Part shown: positions 18,801-27,084 of the stretch, one piece after another
Position numbering within the stretch: position 1 is the stretch's first letter
Layout of the letters: every line of letters starts with the position of its first letter
Position numbers and translations under genes: made by a program
Notes under the pieces: model-generated
Seen by the model: the letters and a program-made list of their open reading frames with translations, nothing else
Told to the model about the DNA's origin: nothing
Database searches by the model: none
Origin: Pseudobacter ginsenosidimutans
GTDB lineage: Bacteria > Bacteroidota > Bacteroidia > Chitinophagales > Chitinophagaceae
Length of the DNA: 64,000 nt
Assembly (NCBI RefSeq): GCF_007970185.1
Contig: NZ_CP042431.1
Span: forward strand, 4,216,001-4,280,000
Direction: 5' to 3'

Positions 18801-19855
18801 AGCTGGAAGTATGCGATAATGGTCCGGGTATACCTGCGGAACTGCAGTCGAAAATATTCACCAGGTTTTTCCAGGCTGACGATTCTGCACTGCGTAAGTA
18901 CGGCGGTACAGGCATCGGTTTGTCGCTGGTAAAGGAACTGACCACATTGATGGAAGGGAGCATTGAACTGGATAGTAAGCCCGGTGAGTATACGCGTTTT
19001 GTAGTGAAAGTCCCAATGAAAAAAGTGGAATATTCTCAAACAATACCAATTGTCCGGGGCAAAGAATTGCCAAAACAAAAGGAACAAACCACAATGGAAG
19101 ATGCTCCATTGTTACTGGTGGTAGAGGATAATGATGAATTACGTTCTTTCCTGGTTGAAACTCTTCGCAATCATTACCGGATACTGGAGGCTTCAGATGG
19201 CCTTAAAGGCTGGGATATCATTTTACAGGAACTGCCTGATCTGGTGATCAGTGATGTGATGATGCCCGGACAGGATGGATTTGATCTTTGTAAAATTTGT
19301 AAGTCGGATAACCGTACATCGCATATCGGTTTTATCTTACTCACTTCTAAATCCGCGCATGATGCCAGGCTGCAGGGGTTGGGCTCGGGGGCTGATGATT
19401 ATATTACAAAACCCTTCAGCCTGACGGAGCTGGAACTTCGCACAGCTAACCTGGTGCAGTTGCAGCAAAAACAGCGGGAACGATGGCAGTCGCAATTCTC
19501 AGATCTCGCTCCTGCGGACCCCTTGCCGGTAGTTAGCGATCCTTTCCTGGAACAACTCTATAAAGAAATGGACGCCAAACTGGATGATCCCGAACTTGGT
19601 ATCGACTATTTGTGTAAAGTGATGGCCATGAGCAGGAGCACCCTCAATCGTAAACTAAGGGCCTTACTCGATATTTCCACCAATGATCTGATCCGCCAAT
19701 ACAGATTGCAGAAAGCCACTGACCTGATAGCAGCAGGTTCGGATATAGCTTCTGCTGCTTACAAAACCGGCTTCAGCAGTCCTTCCTATTTCAGCCTTTG
19801 CTTCAGGGAAAAATACGGGTTGCCGCCATCAGACTGGATCTCAAAGCAAAAATGA
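15869..19855 (+). CDS. Hybrid two-component system: propeller sensor, kinase, receiver, AraC output
   Basis: About 1328 residues if the TTG at 15869 is the start (MRTNAVCLPAF, then a signal peptide ending near SSGQ); the frame is open back to a TTG at 15776, so the start is unsure. Order: a periplasmic two-component-regulator propeller (DADGFIWLSTMDGLSRYD, DKTGKIWCSTNKGI), a Y_Y_Y domain (YRYQLEGADKNWIETG), a membrane helix (WWAWLLYILVTLALI, near 775), HisKA (FFSNITHEFRTPLTL, near 830), HATPase (GGTGIGLSLVKEL), a receiver (ISDVMMPGQDG; DDYITKPF) and a C-terminal AraC helix-turn-helix. It senses a periplasmic ligand and binds DNA directly. Unlike most HTCS it does not adjoin a SusCD locus; its neighbours are redox proteins. 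Confidence 0.93.
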   Translation: MRTNAVCLPAFIIRASLFLIPCLLVISQISSGQQRLFTNQQHFGVEDGLPQSYISGIIQDADGFIWLSTMDGLSRYDGRKFRTFRYDPQDSTSLAANTLNGLGKLVNNVVTLYYGPGKDDEFDLRTFRATRNNIRSRLAEIPGIRWQSYRFGFNTNNWFFTVNNHKGIGWVNGITGKAHYANTSNGKLYNDTICAITESPEGRIYVISESGVQVSDISQNKFEWFGFRTNVKPPSPTVDMGMLFGEKFSIATFPGNKVATLEKNVLNVLDINKRSSNIILLPPPKTNSIRGENGLQVDSRGRIYFEYYGRIYRLTDKGTLELLWELSGAPSRISAFYIDRSDVLWVSLNAQGLLKIDLKAAHFESYKNNGNFIEAVVAMLGNTKAQLPEEWKIPDAAYYFRQAYDDNGILYSCNNWYERTGVFRFTKQGFQRLSHFPDLKIFTAVVAMPGNEIRAFDQVEAVWYAWSNHSTVPQKLESDLENFRNVELADARYIGGYIWMTTTTHGLFQSDGKKLIAKYAGQLGKNTVPNALTEICADPADKNKFWVGSRGGGLMMWDAQKGLQRIYTEKDGLPNNTIYCILPDKTGKIWCSTNKGIFRLDPKTSHVVAFEKTDGLQGNEFNRAHKFVLPDGRLMFGGLDGYTIIDPANFEITSQTGLVPVLLTDLQINNEPQGINLPGSIVKQSISTLSSIDLPYDKNYLRFEFAALVYNQPQKIRYRYQLEGADKNWIETGYSNVASYSALPPGNYNLLLNATDNNGLWSKAVTSIKINIEPPFWRTWWAWLLYILVTLALIRWYFVFRERRLQVEQNLVFEKREALRLREIDELKDRFFSNITHEFRTPLTLIITPLEKLTQDHSLPAPVISTLKTAQRNSKQLLRLVNEFLDFAKLNHGQLKLRTAAGELNVFTASCVNAFDMAAKEKNITLSFTSANITGLYLFDEEKWGKIVSNLLSNALKFTPANGAISVILSTTAEEQVQLEVCDNGPGIPAELQSKIFTRFFQADDSALRKYGGTGIGLSLVKELTTLMEGSIELDSKPGEYTRFVVKVPMKKVEYSQTIPIVRGKELPKQKEQTTMEDAPLLLVVEDNDELRSFLVETLRNHYRILEASDGLKGWDIILQELPDLVISDVMMPGQDGFDLCKICKSDNRTSHIGFILLTSKSAHDARLQGLGSGADDYITKPFSLTELELRTANLVQLQQKQRERWQSQFSDLAPADPLPVVSDPFLEQLYKEMDAKLDDPELGIDYLCKVMAMSRSTLNRKLRALLDISTNDLIRQYRLQKATDLIAAGSDIASAAYKTGFSSPSYFSLCFREKYGLPPSDWISKQK

Positions 19856-19963
19856 CCCAATACTAAAAGTGAATGCCCCGATTCTTATACAGCTCCGGCA
19901 GGGTATAAGGGTAATTTTATGGCCGTAAAACAATTTTATTGCTAACTCCTAAACAGCAACAAA

Positions 19964-20488
19964 ATGAAACTGCGCATAAAACTGATCATCTCCTCCTTAT
20001 TCCTTTTTATTGGTGTTTCCAACCTGTCTCAGGCACAAAGAATCAATGCCAATAACCTTGAACAACCTTCCGACGCCACTGCCAGAGAATTGATAACTGT
20101 AAATGGCAGCGACAATAACCGTACTGAAAACACAGCTGTAAAGGCTCTCTTCTCAACATTGTTTCCCAATGCAACATCGCCGCAGTGGAGTCAGAATGCT
20201 TCAAACAGTTTTGTATCATTTCTGAATAATGGCCGCAGGGCCAGCGCCTGCTTTTCCGCAAAAGGAAAACTGAATTATGCCATTACAACCTGTGAACTGG
20301 ATCAGTTACCCAAAGAATTGCGAAAGATGATCAATAAGAGGTATAAAACATATAGTCTTTTCAACGCCACTCAGATAATGGCCTATGGAGAAACTGCCTG
20401 GCAGGCAATTCTGGAAAACGAGACCGGATTTATCACCCTTAAGTATACTCCCGACGGGATAGAAGAAATACAGCAAGTAAAAAAATAA
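19964..20488 (+). CDS. Exported PepSY-like protein of unknown function
   Basis: A 174-residue protein with a signal peptide (IKLIISSLFLFIGVSNLSQAQ). The mature part has two similar alpha-beta halves: an early one around KALFSTLFPNATSPQW, and a later one with LPKELRKMINKRYKTYS ending in ITLKYTPDGIEEIQQVKK. This layout resembles the beta-lactamase-inhibitor-like PepSY proteins common in Bacteroidota. The resemblance is from pattern only. It is 8 bp upstream of the cytochrome c gene and probably co-transcribed with it; the HTCS gene ends 108 bp earlier and may regulate the pair. Confidence 0.72.
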   Translation: MKLRIKLIISSLFLFIGVSNLSQAQRINANNLEQPSDATARELITVNGSDNNRTENTAVKALFSTLFPNATSPQWSQNASNSFVSFLNNGRRASACFSAKGKLNYAITTCELDQLPKELRKMINKRYKTYSLFNATQIMAYGETAWQAILENETGFITLKYTPDGIEEIQQVKK

Positions 20489-20496
20489 TACGACAG

Positions 20497-21477
20497 ATGA
20501 GAAAGATCCTTAAAGTAATGGCGGTTTTACTGGTGGTAGTGATCACCGGCCTCGCACTGGTTGCCTTTTATGTAAAGAAAGCTTTGCCTGATGTAGGGGA
20601 TGCTCCGGATATTCAGGTGGAAAGAACTAAAGACAGGATAGAGAAAGGTAAATACCTGGCTAATCATGTGGTGGCTTGTATGGATTGCCATAGCCAGCGC
20701 GACTGGACCGTATATGGTGCACCGATCAAAGAAGGAACATTCGGGGCCGGTGGAGAGAGATTTGGGAAAGAAATGCAGTTCCCTGGTACCTTGTATTCTC
20801 CCAATATAACTCCGTATGCACTTAACAGTTGGACCGACGGAGAGATCTTCAGGGCAATCACTACCGGACAAAGCAAACACGGAAAAGCCCTGTTCCCCTT
20901 GATGGGATACCTGAATTATGGAAAAATGGACAAGGAAGATGTTTACAGCATCATTGCCTACCTGCGAACAATTCCGGCTATCACCAATGATGTGCCGGAA
21001 AGAGAACTGGATTTCCCTGTAAATTTCATTGTAAATACCATTCCTGCTAAAGCATCATTAACGCCGAGGCCGGCAAAGACCGATGAAGTGGCTTACGGCA
21101 AATATCTCGCAACCATCGCCAATTGTGCAGATTGCCATAGCCAGTTTGATAACAAGGGCAATATGATCGAAGGGACTGAATTCGGAGGTGGACGAACATT
21201 CAATTTCCCGGGAGGTTTGATTGTAACAACACCCAATATTACTGCCGATGCTGAAACCGGCATCGGGAACTGGACCAGTGATCTCTTCGTACAAAAATTC
21301 AAACTTTACTCTGATTCTACCTATCAGCAGCAAAAGCTGGGGGAAAATGATTTCAATACGCCAATGCCCTGGTTCATGTATACGGGGATGGATAGCACAG
21401 ATCTCACTGCTATTTTCAAATATTTAGGATCGGTTAAAAAGATAAAGAATAAAGTAACAAGGTTTGTAAAGCAGTAA
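20497..21477 (+). CDS. Membrane-anchored cytochrome c with two haem-binding sites
   Basis: A 326-residue protein with one N-terminal membrane helix (VMAVLLVVVITGLALVAF) and two c-type haem sites: CMDCH near residue 64 and CADCH near residue 210. Each site is followed by a similar cytochrome c fold with FGGGR/FGKEM and LYSPNITP/VTTPNIT segments, so the protein is an internal duplication. Similar proteins serve as electron-accepting subunits of alcohol or sugar dehydrogenases. It acts on the periplasmic face of the inner membrane. A terminator follows at 21525. No dehydrogenase partner lies next to it. Confidence 0.9.
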   Translation: MRKILKVMAVLLVVVITGLALVAFYVKKALPDVGDAPDIQVERTKDRIEKGKYLANHVVACMDCHSQRDWTVYGAPIKEGTFGAGGERFGKEMQFPGTLYSPNITPYALNSWTDGEIFRAITTGQSKHGKALFPLMGYLNYGKMDKEDVYSIIAYLRTIPAITNDVPERELDFPVNFIVNTIPAKASLTPRPAKTDEVAYGKYLATIANCADCHSQFDNKGNMIEGTEFGGGRTFNFPGGLIVTTPNITADAETGIGNWTSDLFVQKFKLYSDSTYQQQKLGENDFNTPMPWFMYTGMDSTDLTAIFKYLGSVKKIKNKVTRFVKQ

Positions 21478-21524
21478 CCGTTGCCGTTAGGTTTGTGAAG
21501 TAAGTAATGGGTGAATACATCCGG

Positions 21525-21549
21525 AGTCCGCTCTCAGCGCGGGCTTTTC
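21525..21549 (+). terminator. Terminator after the cytochrome c gene
   Basis: AGTCCGC pairs with GCGGGCT (one G.T pair) across a 7-nt loop, followed by TTTTCTG. A modest intrinsic terminator about 50 bp after the stop. Confidence 0.6.
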
Positions 21550-21682
21550 TGTTTGTAGACCTGCTGTTTTCCCCTTTCCATAGGGACCTTCCATACAAAA
21601 AATCCCCTTTTTAAGGTATTGGGACAGGCTTTGAAATAAGTCAATATTACACCGGTAAATAACCCGTAATAAATTGAAAAAA

Positions 21683-23127
21683 ATGAAAGTGCTAAAATCA
21701 CTCTTTATATTATTTCTGTTTCTTGTTTGCAGCAACAGCAACCAGGCGCAGGGACTGAAAAAAGTAACGGAAAAGACCACACGAGCCGCAAATGATGCAG
21801 TGGATAAAGCTACCGGTAAGGCAATGGACAATAACGATAGCAAACCCGTTACAGCAAGAAAAGCAGAAAAAAGAACTGCAGACAAACTGGAAGCTTCCTT
21901 GGTGGATGGGGGGCTTCTTCCCCAATATGGAGAACCCTGTGTTTCATCAGAGGAGCTTCAAAACAGGCCAGGCAGGTATTTTACAGCCGATCAATATCCA
22001 TGGCCGGCGTCGAGGGCAGAGTATTTTAAAAAACTGACAACCGCTGCGGAAAAAAACACAGCCAAACAAACACTGGCACAAATAGAAAAACTGGAACAGG
22101 AAAGTCGCTCCAACCAGGCGCCCACCGGAGGCAGCTGGGAATCCACTTATTCTTCTGAAGGCTATCAATATCTGGATGAAAAAGATTGGCCGACTATCGG
22201 CTGCAGATCGGGTTTTACAATTACATCTGCGTCAAAAAGAAAGTGGAGCGCAATGGAGAGTACAGCACGGTGTTAAGGGTGTTCGTTAACAGCCTTCGGC
22301 TTAATACGCTGTCTAAATTCCTGAGTAATATTTCTTATAGAGGAAACATGTCAGACAGTAAATACTCCTGTAAAGACTGGAAAAACTACAAGGCGGGTGT
22401 GGTATCGCCCAAAATAAGTTTGTTTAATTATTTGGAGTGCAACGATGCGATCCTGATCAATACCATCAATTCGGGCAAAGGATATTGGCAGGATGTACCG
22501 GAAAATAAGATCAGGAAAAATACATACGATAATGTGTACCGGTATTGGTTTATCAAAAAATCCGATATCCCTGTTCTATTGCCTGTAAGCCGGAAAGAAT
22601 ACCTGGAGAGTCTGTTGGAATTCTACGAAAGAGAAGAACTGTATTTGCCGAAGAGCACCAATTATGAAGAGAAGTCGAATGAGGGAAGACAAAAGTATTT
22701 TGGTGATCTGCCTGCTGTGCTGGCCAATAAGAAAGCGTTGGTAAATGATGTACTTAGAAACAAATCCAGTGAATGGCTTTCTGAGCAGGCAGTGGTGAAC
22801 TTCCAGGAAGATAGCTATCAGAACCAGAAGCAAAAATTGCCGGAGTATAGCTCTGATTTCACTTTCCGTACATTTTATGATAGCAGTGAAAAAGGCGCAA
22901 GAGCATTATATCAATACAATCCCGCTTATTTTGCTGCAACGAAGCAAAATATGGCTGATCCTGAATTAATAACAATTGCATTCCGGTATGTTCCGATGCC
23001 TGCGCATTTAAAGTTGATTGACAATTTCACAAACAACTTTGATGCAGATGGGTGGAAGAGGATATTAATGCCGGTAGGGGAAGGCCAGGGTACTAAAAAA
23101 CAAAAAAGCCCCGGAAGGGGCTTTTAA
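21683..23127 (+). pseudogene. Frameshifted exported protein of unknown function
   Basis: Two frames (21683-22276 and 22186-23127) read as one protein of about 480 residues. The N-terminus has a signal peptide (VLKSLFILFLFLVCSNSNQAQ), then a lysine/alanine-rich coiled region (KKVTEKTTRAANDAVDKATG) and a conserved-looking globular part. The break falls in the A5 run near 22179-22183; a sixth A gives DEKRLADYRLQIGFYNY and restores the frame. The C-terminus is also odd: the last residues (KKQKSPGRGF) are coded by the terminator hairpin at 23104-23125, and the TAA overlaps its T-tract. I do not recognise the family. The ATG at 21683 is preferred to the in-frame TTG at 21674. Confidence 0.68.
23104..23125. 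terminator. Bidirectional terminator between convergent genes
   Basis: AAAAGCCCC, a GGAA loop, then GGGGCTTTT: a symmetric hairpin with A-tract and T-tract, able to stop transcripts from the plus-strand exported protein and the minus-strand RRM gene. The plus-strand reading frame runs through it. Confidence 0.88.
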
Positions 23128-23144
23128 AATCGATCTCAATGAAT

Positions 23145-23459
23145 TTAGTATCTATTCTGATTATAACTATTTCCATTATTGAATTTGTCCCGGTCATTAC
23201 CACGGGAAGATCTGCCTTCCTTTGGCTTGGCAATTGATACACTAATCGTTCTGTTTTCAACAGAAGCTCCATCGAGCTCTGCAATCGCTTTTTTAGAAGC
23301 GGCTTCATCAGTCATTTCAACAAATCCAAAACCTCTTGACCTGCCAGTTTCTCTGTCTGTTATAACCCTGGCTGATGTTACTTCTCCATAAGGAGTAAAA
23401 AAATCTTTCAGGTCTTCATCCTGCACGTCGAAGCTTAGATTTGAAACAAAAATGTTCAT
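23145..23459 (-). CDS. RRM-domain RNA-binding protein
   Basis: A 104-residue single-RRM protein. RNP2 is IFVSNL (residues 3-8) and RNP1 is RSRGFGFVEM (about 40-49), followed by a basic, Gly/Asn/Arg-rich tail ending NQNRY. Such small proteins bind single-stranded RNA and are often cold-induced in bacteria. The ATG at 23459 is preferred to the longer frame because the RRM begins at once (MNIFVSNLSF). The AT-rich upstream region (23460-23667) has no obvious gene and may hold the 5' leader. Confidence 0.93.
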   Translation of the reverse strand: MNIFVSNLSFDVQDEDLKDFFTPYGEVTSARVITDRETGRSRGFGFVEMTDEAASKKAIAELDGASVENRTISVSIAKPKEGRSSRGNDRDKFNNGNSYNQNRY

Positions 23460-23667
23460 TTGTAAAATTAAATTGATTAAAAATTTCGAGGAAGGCAAGA
23501 AGTAAGAAACTAACTATAATGCGGGAAAATAGGCAATGTAATTAATGGATACTAATGCGAGGCTCAAATTAACTTATGAAAGGTAACTCTTTATTATCAG
23601 TATTGCAAATAAATAAAAAACTGCCTTCCTGGTTATATTACCTGGAAGGCAGCAACGTTCAGTTTAT

Positions 23668-23916
23668 TCATTTGATCAGGTCACTAACCTGGATGGCTTC
23701 CAGGTAATGGCTAATTGCATTGGTGTCAGGCAATACCCGGTATTCTTCAATACTTTGGTTGGCCTTGTTACAATAAGCCTCTACATAATAACAATCCAGC
23801 TGAAAGAGGAAAACAATACTGTCAGGATAATTTCTCTGGGCTAAAACGACTGCATTACTCATTACGATGGATTTTTTATCCGCCTCATTTAACAGAATAA
23901 ATTCAGAAAGCTTCAT
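23668..23916 (-). CDS. Small conserved protein of unknown function
   Basis: An 82-residue acidic protein beginning MKLSEFILLNEADKKSIVM. It is cytosolic, with no membrane helix or known motif. The pattern (LSEFILL near the start, FLFQLDCYYVEAYCN in the middle, ISHYLEAIQVSDL at the end) is one I associate with small hypothetical proteins in Chitinophagaceae; function unknown. It is monocistronic and minus-strand, between the RRM gene and the unknown cassette. Confidence 0.72.
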   Translation of the reverse strand: MKLSEFILLNEADKKSIVMSNAVVLAQRNYPDSIVFLFQLDCYYVEAYCNKANQSIEEYRVLPDTNAISHYLEAIQVSDLIK

Positions 23917-24304
23917 AACGTTAAATTTTAAAAGTTAACTAACAAGGCTTGCTTAAACTTGAATAAAACTGAACACCTGAAAAATCCTGGAATCGGGAAT
24001 ACTGATCCCGTATCTATAATAAATAAAACATAATACGTCAATTGTAAGGAGGCTGATTTGACGTCTGAAAACCGAGGCGAATCAAATATAGGTAATTCGA
24101 TAGAGAATTACTGATCCATTCTTATATGGAGGCTTTTAATCCCCATTTCAAAAACCGTCAAAACACGGTATTACAGCTCATATCGATATCATATCTTCAA
24201 TTTCAGCAACGCTTCCCGGTCCACTATATCCCTTTACTTCCTTCCCGATGGAATCTTCAACAACTCTGAATCCTGACAATCGATTCACGAACCAAAACGA
24301 CCTT
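23917..24304. other. Intergenic region, no gene seen
   Basis: 388 bp of AT-rich sequence between divergent genes. A minus-strand -7-like TATATTTG lies at 24083-24090 but has no matching TTTG at the right spacing. The promoter of the six-gene cassette probably lies here; I cannot place it. An in-frame ATG at 24248 would add 19 residues to the first cassette gene but lacks a signal-peptide shape. Confidence 0.4.
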
Positions 24305-25798
24305 ATGCGCCGGTTAGTAATTATTTTTTTCGCGATACTGCCACTGCTCTCCTATGCCCAGGAGAAGGAAAAACCCCAGGAGTTACCGCTTACCCGCTCC
24401 GAATTGAACCGAGCTCTCAATGCTGTTTTCAATAAGCTGGTGGCAGGAAATCCAAGCCCGGGTGAAATAGCCAATTATGCTACACTCGATCCCGTCAATG
24501 CAAGCTTCAATATAAAAGGCAGTTTCCCAATCAGGAAAAAAGAAAAACAAGGATTGAATCAGACAGATGTTGACTTTGTGGCAAGCAGGGGAGGTGCACG
24601 AATCTCTTATCTGAGCTTCTCGGTTTCGGGTGCGCTCCTGGATAAGAAATATGGCGCTTTGTTTTCTGATTCAAAACTCAATGCAGGGATCTCTGTGGCT
24701 GCCCAGTATAATTTCGGACGAAAGTTTAGCTCCTTCAGCTACTTCGAGGCAGAAATAGAAGAGATCGCCCAGAAACGTAATGCCCTGAGAAGAAAATACA
24801 CCAACGATCTTGCCGCCATCCTTGATAAAACGAACTATGAAGCGTTTCAGAGAAAGTTGTACTTGTTGGACCTGCAACAGCTTTCTACGAGGGATAAACT
24901 GTCCAAGAAGAACCAGCAGCATGATCTTGTGCAAAAAACGGTTGATTCATTGGGTGATGCCATTTCCACCCGTACCGGTCTGGCAGATACCCTGCGATTA
25001 CTGGAAAAGGAGGTGAATGATCTTGTTATGGAAGTAAGAACAAACCAGCAGACCATCGATTCAATCGCCAGGCTAACTCCCGCCGTGATCAGTGGTCAGG
25101 CTGGACTGCGGCGAAGTGATCTGAGAAAGAAATATATGAGTGATTATGATTCCGTTCTTTCCGGAATTACTTTTCAGAAATTCTCCACCACCTGGTACAC
25201 TATTGCAGCTGAATACGGCCGTAAATCTTACAACAGCTATGACAGTACATTGCCATTTGCTGTACAAATCCAGGAGGGACACAAGGATGATGCATATAAG
25301 ACCGGCTTTGCCATCAATCACCTGATCCAAAACAAACTGAGGAACCGCACCTGGTTTTTCAATGGCGGCGCTTCATGGATATACGCAAGCAATCTTGGCC
25401 GTTTAACTGCTACCACCCTCGAGCAGCGAAAACAGTACACAAACGATGGAAAGGATACTGCCAGAAGTATCAGTACAAAGTACTCCGTATATACAGAGCC
25501 TGTTGAGAGCTTCGGAGGATTGAATCTTTCAGCACATGGTTATTATATTTTCGGGAAAACGCCATCAGGCGTCCATGTATTCCCATCCTTTGATCTTCAG
25601 AAATCCAAAAAAGTATTCGATTGCACTTTTGGATATATTATCGCATTCAAGAATACAGTGAAAGACCAGCCTGTAGTAAATACCGAACTCTATATCCGGT
25701 TTAACGATATAGGAAATGATGCCGGTAAGGACAGTAAATTCTATAACCGGAATGAAATAGGTCTTTCATTCACTTTACCCTTTAACATCTTAAATTAA
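24305..25798 (+). CDS. Outer-membrane barrel-like protein with coiled coil, function unknown
   Basis: A 497-residue exported protein; the ATG at 24305 starts a clean signal peptide (MRRLVIIFFAILPLLSYAQ). Residues about 90-150 and 290-497 alternate polar and hydrophobic residues as in a beta-barrel, ending in FTLPFNILN. The middle (about 145-275) is a long charged heptad-like stretch (LRLLEKEVNDLVMEVR). I do not recognise the family. It is the first gene of the six-gene cassette and is followed after 5 bp by the basic 105-residue protein. The barrel with an inserted coiled coil suggests an outer-membrane anchor or docking part; that is inference. Confidence 0.72.
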   Translation: MRRLVIIFFAILPLLSYAQEKEKPQELPLTRSELNRALNAVFNKLVAGNPSPGEIANYATLDPVNASFNIKGSFPIRKKEKQGLNQTDVDFVASRGGARISYLSFSVSGALLDKKYGALFSDSKLNAGISVAAQYNFGRKFSSFSYFEAEIEEIAQKRNALRRKYTNDLAAILDKTNYEAFQRKLYLLDLQQLSTRDKLSKKNQQHDLVQKTVDSLGDAISTRTGLADTLRLLEKEVNDLVMEVRTNQQTIDSIARLTPAVISGQAGLRRSDLRKKYMSDYDSVLSGITFQKFSTTWYTIAAEYGRKSYNSYDSTLPFAVQIQEGHKDDAYKTGFAINHLIQNKLRNRTWFFNGGASWIYASNLGRLTATTLEQRKQYTNDGKDTARSISTKYSVYTEPVESFGGLNLSAHGYYIFGKTPSGVHVFPSFDLQKSKKVFDCTFGYIIAFKNTVKDQPVVNTELYIRFNDIGNDAGKDSKFYNRNEIGLSFTLPFNILN

Positions 25799-25803
25799 TT
25801 CAG

Positions 25804-26121
25804 ATGTCAACTTCACAAAAAAAACCTGCTAAGAAAAAGCCGCTTACTCAACTTCAAAAAGTGAAAAAAGCACTGAATGCCGCAGCCAAAATTCTTAACA
25901 GTAAGATACTTCAGCCTGATTTATCCAGCTCCAATAGCTTAAAGGAATTTAAGAGTGAAGCTGCAGCCGCAGCTTTTAAGATCGTGCTTTACCAGGTTTG
26001 GTGCGAAAGTGAAAGAAAAGTGGTTACTTCTCCTTCTGCTGACAAAAATGAACAACAAAGATTAAGCGATAAACATGACCAGAGACATGGGCATACCAGT
26101 AAAGTACTGAGCACTACTTAA
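25804..26121 (+). CDS. Small basic protein of unknown function
   Basis: A 105-residue protein without signal peptide or membrane helix. The N-terminus is very lysine-rich (KKPAKKKPLTQLQKVKKAL), then comes an alanine-rich helix (EAAAAAFKIVLYQVWCESE) and a His/Lys/Asp-rich tail. It may bind nucleic acid or an acidic partner. It is second in the cassette, 5 bp after the barrel protein and 11 bp before the exported protein at 26133. No family recognised. Confidence 0.65.
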   Translation: MSTSQKKPAKKKPLTQLQKVKKALNAAAKILNSKILQPDLSSSNSLKEFKSEAAAAAFKIVLYQVWCESERKVVTSPSADKNEQQRLSDKHDQRHGHTSKVLSTT

Positions 26122-26132
26122 CACCAGTTTTT

Positions 26133-27062
26133 ATGCGACAATCGATTTTGTTATCATGCTTCTTCATCTTTTTGCAATCAGCGGTGAATGCTCAGGCCGG
26201 ACCATGCTCTTTCACCTGCAAGCGGCTGACTTTGGCAGCGTATAAGCCGGGTATGGTGTTCTATTTTCCTGCTGATAAAGCCCCGAGCCTGAATGCAGTA
26301 TTTGGTCCGAGATTCATCGGTGCTTCCTCCTATAATGATCTGGCTGGTAAGAAATATGTAATAAGGGACATGGATAACTTCAGAGACCTTTTGTACTATG
26401 ATCGAATGCCGCCGGATAATGGCAAACCTTCAAACGACAGGATTCAAAACAGGTACAGCTTTACTATGATGAATGTGGTGGACAAAAATGATACATTCTC
26501 CTATGAGATTTCAGTTGACCCTGCTGCTTTTCTTCCCTCCGCCCCATACCCGTCATTGAACAATGATGCCTTCATTGCCGGCGCCATAGCATATGATGAA
26601 TTTGAGGCGTCAAAGAAATGGTTATTGCAGCTTCCTGATTTGTATTCCCTCTTTGCCATTGGAGGAAAAAAATATGAAAAAGTAAAAATAAAGAATGTGA
26701 TTCCCGGACATCCGGAGAATCCAATAGGAATTGTTTACAGCTCTGCGTCCGCTACGGACACTGTATATGTCAACCTTTGCGGTACCAATGTTGCCGGTGC
26801 TTATATAGAAGCCTTCCATTTCAACAAGTACTTTACCTGCGAAAATAAACAGGGCAAAATCCCCATTGAAAAATGGGAGTTGATCCGGGCCGGGAAACCA
26901 GATCTGGACATGAATGCCGAAGAGGCCTTGCTCACATTGGGCAAGCCCAAAAAAGTAGAGGAAACAACCATGAGAGACGCAGTCAAAACAGTGTATACTT
27001 TCGATAGGTATGTGCTTGCTTTTGAAAACGGTAAGATGGTCAGGGTTGAATCCACCAAATAA
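26133..27062 (+). CDS. Exported protein with BamE/SmpA-like C-terminus
   Basis: A 309-residue protein with a signal peptide (SILLSCFFIFLQSAVNAQ). The first 240 residues show no family I know. Residues about 255-309 (EEALLTLGKPKKVEETTM ... YVLAFENGKMVRVE) match the pattern of the SmpA/OmlA/BamE-like fold: a helix, a LGKP turn, then strands ending in a short V-rich strand. Such domains often assist envelope complexes. Cys residues CSFTCK follow the signal cleavage site. It is the third cassette gene, with 11- and 22-bp gaps to its neighbours. Confidence 0.7.
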   Translation: MRQSILLSCFFIFLQSAVNAQAGPCSFTCKRLTLAAYKPGMVFYFPADKAPSLNAVFGPRFIGASSYNDLAGKKYVIRDMDNFRDLLYYDRMPPDNGKPSNDRIQNRYSFTMMNVVDKNDTFSYEISVDPAAFLPSAPYPSLNNDAFIAGAIAYDEFEASKKWLLQLPDLYSLFAIGGKKYEKVKIKNVIPGHPENPIGIVYSSASATDTVYVNLCGTNVAGAYIEAFHFNKYFTCENKQGKIPIEKWELIRAGKPDLDMNAEEALLTLGKPKKVEETTMRDAVKTVYTFDRYVLAFENGKMVRVESTK

Positions 27063-27084
27063 GATCAGTCATTATTCTTTTTTT

